From: Candidatus Kuenenia stuttgartensis
GTDB lineage: Bacteria > Planctomycetota > Planctomycetia > Pirellulales > UBA1268
Assembly: GCA_945883745.1 (NCBI GenBank)
Contig: CAMCYH010000019.1
Location: 1-39,579 of the forward strand
Direction: 5' to 3'
DNA: 39,579 nucleotides
The notes below the pieces were generated by a model that was not told where the DNA came from, searched no databases, and saw only the letters and a program-made list of their open reading frames with translations. This document shows positions 17,664 to 27,300 of the stretch, piece by piece. A program made the translations under genes and the position numbers. Position 1 is the first letter of the stretch. Each line of letters opens with the position of its first letter.

Positions 17664-18887
17664 TCAGGCCGATTCGATCAGTTCCAGCGCCAGCCAGCCG
17701 GCTTCCCGAGCCATGTCGGCGGGCATCGTCAGCCCGGCATGACGCTGGGCCGCCGGCTCGTTTTCGATGCCCACGACGATGTCGGCCAAGGCCGATGAAA
17801 ACGACGTTGTGCTGCCGGGCCGGCCGCCGGAGCGGGCATGGCCCAGCGAAGCGAGCGACTCGCCGGGATCGGCATACAACTCCGCGCACCAGGCACGCAC
17901 GTTTTTCTTGTCGAAGAGATCTCGCACCCGGGCCAATGTTTCGGCGGCGATCTCGGCCACCCGCACGCGGCGGCCCACGCTCGCGCCACACTCCACCGAG
18001 CAGCGGATGATCTGCAGCGGCGACTGCGGATCGGTCGGCAGCGATTCGAGGGCGGACCAGATCGTGGTGGCCAGCTCCTCGTCACCGCCGGCCGCCGACT
18101 CGACCGTGATCGTCTTCCAGCCGATGCGTTGTGTTGAAACGGTCCGCCAGCGGCCTGAGCCGCTGGTCCGGTCGACGGCATCGTCGAAGTCAATGAGCGA
18201 GAGAAGGCTGCATCCGCCGGATGGGGCCTCATGGATCGACCGCGGCTGGACCGCGGACACTGCACGAACACCGACCGGCAGCGGCTGGGTGCGCCGCGAG
18301 CCCCACACGCAGTGGCAGCCTGGTTGGGCCCAGCCGGACAGTGACTGGGGGGCGTTGGCATTCAACGCATCGTCCCACCGCTCGGCGGACCACAAGGACC
18401 GATCCCAGCCCACGATCACGCGGTGCTCGAGAAGGCCTGAGCCGGCAGGGAACGCAGCGGCGTGCGATGCGGCCGTGATTCCGCCGTGTGCCCGGAGGAT
18501 TTCCACGGGCAGACCGCGAACATCCAGCCGGACCGGAGTCGATGGTGTGGCGAAGAGCAGGCCGCGGGGATCTCCCAGCATCTGCGTGATGGCCGCATGG
18601 TCGTCGGCGTCGTCGGTCACCCACACGGTATGGCAGCCGACGGCCGCGAGTTCGAGGATCATCGCCCGCACCGCCGCGGCCTGCGAGGGGCCGGCACGAT
18701 GCGGATCGAGCACCCGTCCGAACAAGACCACGGCGGCAGCCTCTGTCTCGCGGGCCGTCGTCATGGCGGCCCGCAGGGATTGCAGGGGCGCCGCGGATAT
18801 GGCCTCCGCGATGGCTGGGGGCGCGGCGTCGGGGATGGGGATGGGGCGGTCGATCGCCGGGTCGAAGGCAAAAACGATGTCGGCCAC
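17664..18887 (-). CDS. SbcD/YhaO-like partner, probably catalytically dead
   Basis: The 407-residue protein starts at GTG 18887 with GAGGAG upstream; an in-frame stop lies 18 codons before. Its place just before the YhaN-like ATPase is that of an SbcD/YhaO metallophosphoesterase, and its segments align with that family in order. The metal-ligand motifs are degraded: DxH is FDPAID (H to A11), GDLFD is GRVLD (D to R58), GNHD is DDAD (H to A94), and GGRH is GSRR near residue 196. Residues in the PSGGCSLLSLID stretch still match the family. I infer a non-catalytic scaffold or DNA-binding subunit for the ATPase. The alignment is by eye from memory of the family, so an unrelated protein remains possible. 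Confidence 0.7.
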   Translation of the reverse strand: MADIVFAFDPAIDRPIPIPDAAPPAIAEAISAAPLQSLRAAMTTARETEAAAVVLFGRVLDPHRAGPSQAAAVRAMILELAAVGCHTVWVTDDADDHAAITQMLGDPRGLLFATPSTPVRLDVRGLPVEILRAHGGITAASHAAAFPAGSGLLEHRVIVGWDRSLWSAERWDDALNANAPQSLSGWAQPGCHCVWGSRRTQPLPVGVRAVSAVQPRSIHEAPSGGCSLLSLIDFDDAVDRTSGSGRWRTVSTQRIGWKTITVESAAGGDEELATTIWSALESLPTDPQSPLQIIRCSVECGASVGRRVRVAEIAAETLARVRDLFDKKNVRAWCAELYADPGESLASLGHARSGGRPGSTTSFSSALADIVVGIENEPAAQRHAGLTMPADMAREAGWLALELIESA

Positions 18888-19060
18888 GGTGACGTGCTCC
18901 TCGAGAAAAGAGACGGCAGAACAGGCTGGAGTTCGTTACGCACCGGCAGAGTGATCACGACCCGCGCCGGTCCGTAGTGGAGAACTCGGGAAAGATGGGG
19001 GCACTGTACCGCCTGCCAGTCGCCTAACGCCACGTCAATTTTCACGCTGCCGGCATGCCG
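18888..19060. other. gap upstream of the SbcD-like gene
   Basis: The 173-base gap contains the GAGGAG ribosome binding site for the downstream GTG. A minus-strand frame opening at GTG 19045 reads protein-like for about 50 codons (MKIDVALGDWQAVQ...) and then runs into the SbcD-like gene out of frame. I see no clear promoter. It may be a leader or chance coding. Confidence 0.3.
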
Positions 19061-19753
19061 TCAGGTGGTCAGCATCGGTGGCGAGCCGACGAACTCGTCC
19101 CAGAGTCGCTCGGCCCACGACGTATCTTCCGCCCTGGGCCCGAGAGCAGCCAGTGCCCGGCCGCGGAAGAGCACGCCCTTCTCAGCGGCGGCTGAAAAGA
19201 GCCAGCACTCGACCGTGGTGCGGTCGCTGTCCCGCCGCACCAACAGACCGCGCGAGTCCGCCGGGTGGACGGCCAGAACCACGCTCCCGCCGTGCGTCTC
19301 TGGGCGACGGATGAGAATGCAGACGGCTGTCGTTGAGTCGGCATTCTCCCAACGGAGACCCTCGCTTCCCGGGCAGCCCCAGAGGACCTCCTTGGTCGCG
19401 ACGTTGCTGACCACGGCGAGGCTTGTGTCGCTCTCTCGTCGTGATGTCGTCGCCGAAGCGATCAGTTCCCAGGTGGCGATCCCTGGTGTCGCGCGGTGTC
19501 GCCACAGGGCCGTGGCCCGGAGGTGTCGTGGGTCGTCGGGTTCGTAGACGGCAACGACGTCACCACCGCGAATCCAGTGGTCGCTGGCAGCGCAGCAGGA
19601 CCTCAGGTCGAGGCCCAGGAGCCGATCGCCACCGCAGGCGATGCCCTGACTGGGCGCATCGAGGTCAACCACCGCCGTGACAGGCTCGCAAATTCCGCGT
19701 ACCTGTTGCGGTTCGCAAGGGATCGCATGGAGTGACGAAGGTGCGGCGGGCAT
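19061..19753 (-). CDS. conserved-looking hypothetical protein
   Basis: About 230 residues, starting at ATG 19753 with AGAGGA six bases upstream (an upstream in-frame extension to 19804 lacks one). It is soluble with no signal peptide or membrane segment. The C-terminal part (EKGVLFRGRALAALGPR ... LPPMLTT-like end) resembles, from memory, a planctomycete-specific hypothetical family. No catalytic motif is apparent. It lies upstream of the SbcD-like/YhaN pair on the same strand but 173 bases away, so operon membership is uncertain. It is divergent from the inositol-phosphatase gene by 67 bases, which must hold both promoters. Confidence 0.75.
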   Translation of the reverse strand: MPAAPSSLHAIPCEPQQVRGICEPVTAVVDLDAPSQGIACGGDRLLGLDLRSCCAASDHWIRGGDVVAVYEPDDPRHLRATALWRHRATPGIATWELIASATTSRRESDTSLAVVSNVATKEVLWGCPGSEGLRWENADSTTAVCILIRRPETHGGSVVLAVHPADSRGLLVRRDSDRTTVECWLFSAAAEKGVLFRGRALAALGPRAEDTSWAERLWDEFVGSPPMLTT

Positions 19754-19820
19754 GGGGAATCCTCTTGGCATCGCGCGGTCGAGAACCCACAAGTGTATCC
19801 CCACCGGCTACACTCTCGCC

Positions 19821-20672
19821 ATGGAACACATGTCTTTCTCACCCGTGACGATCGACTGGTCCACCTTCGCGTTCGATCCACTGTCTGTTTGCGAGCAGGC
19901 TGCGCGGGCCGGTGGCCGCGTCCTCACAGACTGGGTTGGGAAATTTAAGGCGTCGACCAAGGGACCGCGGGATCTCGTGACGGAGGCAGACCTCGCCTCG
20001 CAAGCCGAGATTCGGAGGATCCTGCTGGAGGCTTTTCCCGAGCATGGCTTCGTGGGGGAGGAGTCGATCGCCGGGCACGCGTCGCCCGCCAACGCCGGTC
20101 AGCCACGGTGGATCGTCGATCCGCTCGACGGCACGAGCAATTACGTCCACGGCTTTCCGGCATACTGCGTGTCGGTGGGGCTCGCTCTGGGCGATGAACT
20201 CTTGGTCGGGGTGATCTATGATCCCGAGCGGGACGAGTGCTTTACTGCGCGGCGCGGTGGCGGGGCGGCATGCAACGGCCGGCCAATCGTAGCCAGTGGC
20301 GAAAACGACCTGGCGGCCGCGATGGTAGCCGTCAGCTTTCCGCCGCACGTCGCGTCCGACGCTCAGTCGGTTGCCGATTTTCTTGCGGTGCTGCCCCACG
20401 TGCATTCCGTCCGGCGCACCGGCTCGACGGCGATCAATCTGGCCTACGTGGCGTGCGGTCGGCTCGATGCCTTTTGGGTACGGCGGATTGCCAGCTGGGA
20501 TGTTGCCGCCGGCCTGCTGATCGCCCGCGAGGCCGGGGCCGTGATTGGGCCGTTTGCGGGGACGTTGGAAACGGCTGCCTTGTCGCTCGACCGGCCCGCC
20601 TTCATCGCGGCCAGTTCACCAGACATCTATGCATCCCTACGGGAAATGCTGGGCCCCGGTTTCGGGTCATAG
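19821..20672 (+). CDS. inositol monophosphatase family protein
   Basis: The 283-residue protein shows the Mg-dependent phosphatase motifs in order: DLVTEADLASQ, the metal-binding GEES (about 75), WIVDPLDGTSNYVHGFP (about 97-113) and the C-terminal WDVAAGLLIAREAGA. Family members hydrolyse inositol-1-phosphate, 3'-phosphoadenosine 5'-phosphate or fructose-1,6-bisphosphate; the sequence does not settle which. An open frame reaches back to 19677, but ATG 19821 fits the family N-terminus and leaves room for divergent promoters. The stop is 154 bases before the giant-protein locus on the same strand. Confidence 0.92.
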   Translation: MEHMSFSPVTIDWSTFAFDPLSVCEQAARAGGRVLTDWVGKFKASTKGPRDLVTEADLASQAEIRRILLEAFPEHGFVGEESIAGHASPANAGQPRWIVDPLDGTSNYVHGFPAYCVSVGLALGDELLVGVIYDPERDECFTARRGGGAACNGRPIVASGENDLAAAMVAVSFPPHVASDAQSVADFLAVLPHVHSVRRTGSTAINLAYVACGRLDAFWVRRIASWDVAAGLLIAREAGAVIGPFAGTLETAALSLDRPAFIAASSPDIYASLREMLGPGFGS

Positions 20673-20826
20673 CGGTTGTGCCGGCGATGCCGGTTGCGAA
20701 AAATCAACACGCTGTCTCCTGTTGCGGTGTGCTAGTCTTTCTAGAGTTGGTGAGAGGTTTTCTCTTTTGCGCAACCGTCAAGGTCGGCAGGCGGCCCGCC
20801 GAGGCAGGGCACTCCACGAGACCGGG

Positions 20827-23800
20827 ATGACGACGTTGATCGATCGACTGATCAGAGCGGCGACGGCGTGGGGCTTTCTGACTGCGGCCGTGGCCGCCCA
20901 GCCGGCCGCGGAGACTCCAGTTCTGGAGCCATCGGCCGTGTCAGCCGGGGATGGCGGCGACGGTACGGCCCCGGCGAACACCGTGCGGCCAGAGTCGCCC
21001 GAGCAAAGCCCCCCTGCGATCACCGAGGTCGCCCCGGAACTCTTCTATCTGCAGGATGATGCCGGGCGGTTGGTGCCCGTTCCCGGATTTCGCTACCGCG
21101 ACTTTATCGACCTCATGCGGCTCAGGGACGGTCTGCCCGGCCAGCCCCAGCCGCCAGCCGCCGTGCTGGAATCGATTTCAATCCGCGTCACGCTTCCCGA
21201 GCCGACGACAAACGCCATGGCGGCCACAAGGACCTGCCCGGCGGAATTGCGGTTTTCAGTCCGCCAGGTGCGGCCCGGCTGGGTCAGTATTCCGATCGAT
21301 TTGCAAGGATTCCTGATCGGAGGGGCTCCGGTCCACGAGGGCCCCGGGCAGATGTTTTTCACTGCCGCCAGCAATGCCGAGCCATCCACGGCGCGGGTCT
21401 GGTTCAATGCCTCGGCGGAGCAAGAGGTCCGGCATACCGTCATCATTCCCGGCGGAGTACCTGTCGAATCCGCTGCCACCTCCGACACGGTCACGCTTCT
21501 CGTTCCTCCGGCCACTGCCTCCCGCGTGGAAATTCGCTCGTCGCGCGACGATCCTGCCGTGACGGTGCAGCCGGCCTCCCTGCCGCCTGTCGTCGAGCCA
21601 ATCGCCGGAGACAACGGTCAAGACGGCGGCAGTGTCGTAGCGATTGTCGGCGCGGCAGGGCCGCTGGAGGTGCGGATCGGCGACAGGCAGCTGGCCGATC
21701 AGAATGTCGTCGCCGTGCCCGACGTGATGGTCGAGAGTGTGGTGCGAGTGGATGGCAAGACGGCCGTCACCGAAGCCACCCTGCGACTCGACAATCTGCC
21801 GGCCGATACCGCCACACTGCGAATCGGCCTCCCGCCCCGCACGTCCCTCCGCCGCATCCGTGAGCCGGCGATCCTTGTGCAGCGGTCGGGCACCATGGAA
21901 GCGCCGGAAATCGTCGTGCGTGTGGACCGCGACCCCGCAGGCCGGGCGGTCGTCGGGCTCGAATGCGAGCGGACCATCGACGCTTCCGGCCGCAGCCCCT
22001 TTGACCCGCTCGGCTTTACCGTCGCCGGCATTCCCGAATGGCGGCAACGGGGCCGCGTCAGCGTGGTGGCCGAGGGTGATTGGCAGATCGAATGGGATGA
22101 TGCCGGTGGCAATCGTCGCATCGATCCGCCTGCGTCAGCCCGCCGACCGGGCTTCGTGGCGGCTTTCGCCTACGATTCGCAGCCCGCGGCGCTCCCGCTT
22201 CGGGTGCGACCCCGCGGCAGTCGCGTGGTCATCGAGCCGGAGTATCGCTACAGCGTTGGTGCCGCCCGCATCACGCTCGATGCGCGGCTTCGGGTGAGTG
22301 TGCGGGGCGCGGCGATTTCGCGGCTGGTCGTGGCGCTCGACGGGTGGGAAGTTGAAGACGTCGGGCCGATCGGACTGGTCGATGCGACGGCCGTGAACTC
22401 GGACGGCACGCGGCTCGTCCTTCCATTCCAGCAGGGGCTGGCCGGTGACTCCGTGATCGACTTTCGCTGCAGCAGGCCGGTCGATCGTGCAGCCGACCAG
22501 GTTGCCTGGAAATTTCCGGTGCCCGAAGCCAACCTGCTGGGGCCGGCGTCGGTGCTGATCACGAGCGAAACCGACATCGAACTCGTCCCTGAGACCGCGG
22601 GGATTCGCGGGCTCGTCCGTCAGGTCGCTCCCGCGCCGTTGCGTTCGGATGCCGACCGGCTCGCATTGGCCTACCGACTTGACGGCACGGACGGGCTGTT
22701 TCGCGCCCAGCGCCGGTTTCTCGACCGCCGCATCGACGCCTCGATTCGCACGCAGGTCGACATCGATCAGCAGGTCACTCGCGTGACGGAGACGATTCGC
22801 TTCGCGGTCGCGCATGTGCCACTCGAATTTATCGAACTGCTTGTGCCGGCGGGGGTGGCCGCAGGCGACACGCTGGAAATTCGTCAGAGCGGCCAGCTCC
22901 TCAATCCCGTTGTCGCCTCGGCTGCTGGCACTGCCGACGACGATCCACGGCCGCTGTCGGACTCGTTTGACGCCCTCTTTGAAACCGATCCGTCGGCCCG
23001 GGCTGAAGAGTCGAGCGAAGGCCCTGCGCGGAGCACTCTGGAGCGGACCCGCGTGCGGGCGATGCTTCCGGTGCCGCTGCTCGGAGCGGGCGAGGTCACC
23101 GTGACCTACGAACTGCCCACGCCCGACGTGCCTCCCGAAACGACTGTTGCGGAAGACCTTTCGTTGATCGTGCCGGTGGATGCGAAGGTAGGGCGACAGA
23201 TACTGTTGGTGAATGCTGTCGATTCATTGGCCATCGATCTCCGCGGCGAGGAGTGGAAGCGCGACGCGGCGGCACCAGTCGGAGGGGCGACCCGATCGTG
23301 GGCAACAGCTCGCTTCCAAGACGCTGCTCCGCTTACGCTTGCCGCCCGCCGGCGCGAGATGTCCGGCGAGACGATCGTGGAGGCGGCCTGGCTGCAGACA
23401 CGGCTCCTTGCGGATCGCCGCGAAGACATGTTTGCCTACGCCGTCAGCACTGCGGCCGACCGTATCGCGGTCACGCTCCCGGAACCGCTTCTTCCAGCCG
23501 CTGCCATGGCGACGACATCGATCGAGGTGTGGCTCGACGGCAGACGGGTCGACGATGCGATCCGTTCCGACGGAGGCATCGAGGTGCTGCTCCAGTCGGG
23601 GGGAGCACGCACGATGGGACTCTTGGAAATTCGAGTGAGCCGACCGTGGACACCGATCGGGATGATGGGGCTGGCCGGACTGGAACGCCTGGCATTGGTG
23701 CCCCCGGAGTTTGCGGCGGGGGTGCAGCAACGGCGTTTTTATTGGGAAGTACACCTGCCTTCCGATCAGCATGTGGTCGTTCCCCCCAGACGCTGGACCG

Positions 23801-24363
23801 GGCAACAACGCTGGACCTGGGGATCGATCGGGATGGAGCGACGGCCGCTCGTGACCCGGGATGCGCTCGCCACGTGGGTCCGGGCGAATGCCGGCCGGGA
23901 ACGAGAGCTTGGCAGGGATGCCGTTGATACCGGCCTCGTGAGCCATCGGGCCCTCTACTCGGGCGTGGGATCGCCCGGTGATGAAACGGTATGGATGGCG
24001 GCTACCTGGCTCCTGGTGCTGGCCGTTTCGGGGCCGGTGCTGCTGGTCGGACTCTTCATGGTCTACGTGCCGGCCGTCCGGTCGGCCTGGCTGATCGTCG
24101 GAGTGGCATCGCTGCTCACGCTTCTGGCCGCTGCCTGGCCCGGATTGGCACCGATGCTGGTGCAGGGGGCGTTGCCAGGGGTCGGTCTGGCCCTCATGGC
24201 GGCGGCCATGCGGGGGCTGATTCGCCTGCCCTCGTCGGCCGCCCAGCGACTCGCGGCCGGAAGCTCGATCACACGGGGTGTTGCCCCCCCTTCCCTCATC
24301 GTGGCCCGATCGGCCATTCATCCTTCCGAAGGCGTGACCACGTCTGGGCGGTCTGCATCATGA
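20827..24363 (+). CDS. giant exported protein A (module 1) with C-terminal membrane bundle
   Basis: About 1178 residues, no family recognised. ATG 20827 opens a signal-peptide-like sequence (LIRAATAWGFLTAAVAAQPA); the open frame further upstream overlaps the phosphatase gene and is not used. Next is a Pro/Glu/Ala-rich linker, then about 950 residues of alternating Val/Ile/Leu and polar stretches typical of beta-sandwich repeats. Recognisable landmarks are LVPVPGFRYRDFI (about 87), DTVTLLVPPATASRVEI (about 220), VWLDGRRVDDAI (about 901) and an aromatic patch FYWEVHLPSDQHVVVPPRRW (about 970). Three or four transmembrane segments follow (about 1055-1130), then a 45-residue tail. The bulk is probably periplasmic. 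The stop overlaps the next start (ATGA), indicating coupled translation. Confidence 0.88.
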   Translation: MTTLIDRLIRAATAWGFLTAAVAAQPAAETPVLEPSAVSAGDGGDGTAPANTVRPESPEQSPPAITEVAPELFYLQDDAGRLVPVPGFRYRDFIDLMRLRDGLPGQPQPPAAVLESISIRVTLPEPTTNAMAATRTCPAELRFSVRQVRPGWVSIPIDLQGFLIGGAPVHEGPGQMFFTAASNAEPSTARVWFNASAEQEVRHTVIIPGGVPVESAATSDTVTLLVPPATASRVEIRSSRDDPAVTVQPASLPPVVEPIAGDNGQDGGSVVAIVGAAGPLEVRIGDRQLADQNVVAVPDVMVESVVRVDGKTAVTEATLRLDNLPADTATLRIGLPPRTSLRRIREPAILVQRSGTMEAPEIVVRVDRDPAGRAVVGLECERTIDASGRSPFDPLGFTVAGIPEWRQRGRVSVVAEGDWQIEWDDAGGNRRIDPPASARRPGFVAAFAYDSQPAALPLRVRPRGSRVVIEPEYRYSVGAARITLDARLRVSVRGAAISRLVVALDGWEVEDVGPIGLVDATAVNSDGTRLVLPFQQGLAGDSVIDFRCSRPVDRAADQVAWKFPVPEANLLGPASVLITSETDIELVPETAGIRGLVRQVAPAPLRSDADRLALAYRLDGTDGLFRAQRRFLDRRIDASIRTQVDIDQQVTRVTETIRFAVAHVPLEFIELLVPAGVAAGDTLEIRQSGQLLNPVVASAAGTADDDPRPLSDSFDALFETDPSARAEESSEGPARSTLERTRVRAMLPVPLLGAGEVTVTYELPTPDVPPETTVAEDLSLIVPVDAKVGRQILLVNAVDSLAIDLRGEEWKRDAAAPVGGATRSWATARFQDAAPLTLAARRREMSGETIVEAAWLQTRLLADRREDMFAYAVSTAADRIAVTLPEPLLPAAAMATTSIEVWLDGRRVDDAIRSDGGIEVLLQSGGARTMGLLEIRVSRPWTPIGMMGLAGLERLALVPPEFAAGVQQRRFYWEVHLPSDQHVVVPPRRWTGQQRWTWGSIGMERRPLVTRDALATWVRANAGRERELGRDAVDTGLVSHRALYSGVGSPGDETVWMAATWLLVLAVSGPVLLVGLFMVYVPAVRSAWLIVGVASLLTLLAAAWPGLAPMLVQGALPGVGLALMAAAMRGLIRLPSSAAQRLAAGSSITRGVAPPSLIVARSAIHPSEGVTTSGRSAS

Positions 24364-27300
24364 AGGCTGCGTCACGCCGACTGACGTGCTTTCTGCTGGC
24401 GGTCGCACCGTTCTTGATGGCCGCCGATGGAGAGGATCCGTTGCGTTTCGTGCGGGTGCATGTGCCGCACGGCAATCTCTCTGCAATCGATCTGGGAGGC
24501 GATCGCTACGTGCCAATGTCGGCGGCTGAATTCGAGGCCGCCCTGGCCCGCCTGGAGAGGCGTCCATCCGCCGTAGAGCCGTTGCGGGGAGCAACGCCCC
24601 TGCTTGACCTGGTTCGCTATGACGCCCGGCTGATTGCCTCGGCCGGCACGTTCACGCTCCTTGGAACGGCGACGTGGACCGTTGACTCGGCGGCGGCGGC
24701 CATTCCGTCACTGTCCCTGGGAACCCTCGCGGTGCAGGATGCTCGGATGACAACGAGAGCCGGTACGGGTGATGCCGTCGTGTTTGGTCGGGCCGATGGC
24801 AGCCTCGCGATCAGCACTCCCCAGCCGGGTACGTACTCCTGCCAATGGAATTGCCCCGTAACTCGCCATGCAGGCGACTCCTTGTCGCTCGTGCTGCCGA
24901 TCGTGCCAGCCCTCGCCTCGACCATCCGCCTGCGGCTGCCGGTGGACCTCGTGCCGATTGTCTCGGGCGCCGTGGTGCGCCCCGATGCCGACGCGGATGA
25001 CGGCTCACTGCCAGGTCGCGGATGGCAGATCGACGTCGGCCCCCGCACAGCGCTTGAGATCGGGCTCGCGTCAGCCACGGCAGTGAAAAGTCGAAACGGC
25101 CCGCGACTGATGACCTGGATGACGGCTCTGATCGTGGGGCAACAGATCCGAGTGAGCATGCTCGTGGAGCCCGACGCCGCCTGGCAGCCGACGGTGCTTG
25201 AGGATGGCACGGTGCAGTCGGTCGCCCTGAGGCTTGCAAAGCCGCCGTCAACGCGGGTCACCGCGGTGCGACTGCATGGCGCGTCGCATGCTCCAACGGC
25301 CGACGGTTTTTCCGGTCTGCTTGCACCACAGCCGCAATGGCAGGAGACCGACGCCGGTGCGAGCCTCTCCATTCAAGTACCGAGCGTTTGTCTGGGGCGT
25401 CGGCAGGCCCTGATCATCGAGGCGGTTGCTCCGCTCTCGACCAAGAAAGACGAGCTGGCATTGGTGACGCTCCTCGAAGTGTCCGAGGAGGCGTGGGCAG
25501 GGGGAGGCATCGTCGTCCAGGTCGATCCGGCACAGGTCATCGCCGACGTTGCGGTTGAGCGAGCGGCTGTGGTCGACCCAGGCACGGCTTCAGCCTGGCG
25601 AACACCCCGGGTGGAAACACCCGGTGCGTTGGCTGTCGAGCCGCCGCGAATCTACATTGAGCAGCAGGGGCCGCGACCGCGTGTCGAGGTTGCAGTGGAG
25701 CGTCGCGTGGCCGACGTCAGCGTGCGACGAGTGTCTATTGTCGACGTGTCGCCCGAGGCGGTGCTGGCACGAACCACCTGTGATGTGACCGTTCAGCAGG
25801 GCGAAGCCTTCGAGCTCCGCGGCTGGCTCACGAAGGGCTGGTTTATCGACACGGTGGAACTTGTCTCGGCACCGGTCCGCCCGCCCCTGGCCGCACCGCT
25901 GGCCGATGCGTTCGAGGAGCCTCCCGAGTGGCGGGTGGTCCGACAAGGAGAGGGCAACGAGCTACGGGTGGCTTTCACCTCAGCGGTGACGCCTGCCAAG
26001 CCGGTGATGCTGCGGATCACCGGCCACCGCGCCGGGATCGCCGTCGGAGTGCCGTTTTCGTCCGCAGAACTCGACATGGTGACGCTCCGCGGAGAGGGAC
26101 CGAATTCCGTACTCGCCGTGAGGACCGGCGCCGAAATGACGATCGACACGGAACAAAAAATCGAGCCGGTTGCGGTGGCTGACCCGCGGCTGGCGTTGCT
26201 GCTGGAAGACAGCGGCGTGCGGGTGCGAATTCCGGTAGGTCGCCGGGGTGGGCAGCAGGCGCTCAGACTGGCGCGGCGGCGGCCTCCGCTCGACGTGAAT
26301 ACCGAGGTGCGGCTCACCTCCCGAGACGGGCGGCTCATCGAATCGTTTACGTTCGAGTGTACGCCGGAGCGAAACGAGATCGATTCGATCATCGTCCATT
26401 TCTCCACCGTCATGGATGACCGTCTCGAGTGGCAACTCCTGCCGCCGGCGACCGGCACGGTCGTGGCCCGTCGGATTGACCTGCCTGAGCGACGCGGTGC
26501 AGACGGTGGGGAGCCCGTCGCCGACTCATGGCTCGTCGAACTGACGCCCGCGGCCCGGCAGCCGGTGACGGTTCGGGCTGCTTGTACGGTCGGTTTTTCG
26601 ACCACCGTTCCGATTCCTCTGGCCTGGGTCGATGGTGCCACGAAGCATCAGGGAACTGTCACGATTCGTGAGGCGGGGCGGTTTCGGCCGCGGGTCATCA
26701 ACCATCGGCTCAGTGAACTTCCGCCACGAGACGAAGTGGCCGACCAGGCGTATGCCACAGTGGCCGAGTTTTCCTATGACACCCGTCGCGTCGATGCCAG
26801 TGACCTCGTGCCGGCGGCGGAACTGCTGCCGGGGGGAGGCAGTGCAGGGGAGGATGCCCGGGCCTGGGCCTGGCGGGAGCAGACGACCATCTGGAGCCAT
26901 GCGGCCGGTGCCACGGAGTACGAGACCCGATTTGACATCGAGAATCACGGGCGGGCCAACGTGGCCTTCACGCTGCCGCCGGGCCTGCAGCTGCAGGGAG
27001 CGGTCGTCGACGGACAACTCGTGCGGTGTGTCGCGCGGGGAACTGGCGGCGGCGATGTTGCGATCGAACTGCCCCCCGGCCGCCGATCGCTGCAGTTGAC
27101 CGTGCGGGCCATGGTGCGACAGCCGGCCGAACAGGGCTGGTGGCCGGTCGAGATCCAGGGCGGCTCGCTCGATGTGCCGGTGCTGCAGCGGGATGTGCGG
27201 GTGTTGCTGGCTCCCGACGTGGAAATCGTCTGGCCGTCACCGACCCATCGCGTGATCGCCGATGCCGCCGCTCGGCCCGGCAACTGGCCCGAACGACTGC

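Noticed and set aside
17767..18954. 395-codon plus-strand open frame opposite the SbcD-like gene
   Set aside because: Antisense shadow of low complexity. The minus-strand gene has a good start and an operon partner.
18761..19045. Minus-strand ORF starting at GTG 19045 (MKIDVALGDWQ...)
   Set aside because: The first 50 residues look protein-like, but the rest is a Pro/Ser/Arg-rich out-of-frame reading of the SbcD-like gene. No ribosome binding site was seen, so it is not called as a gene.
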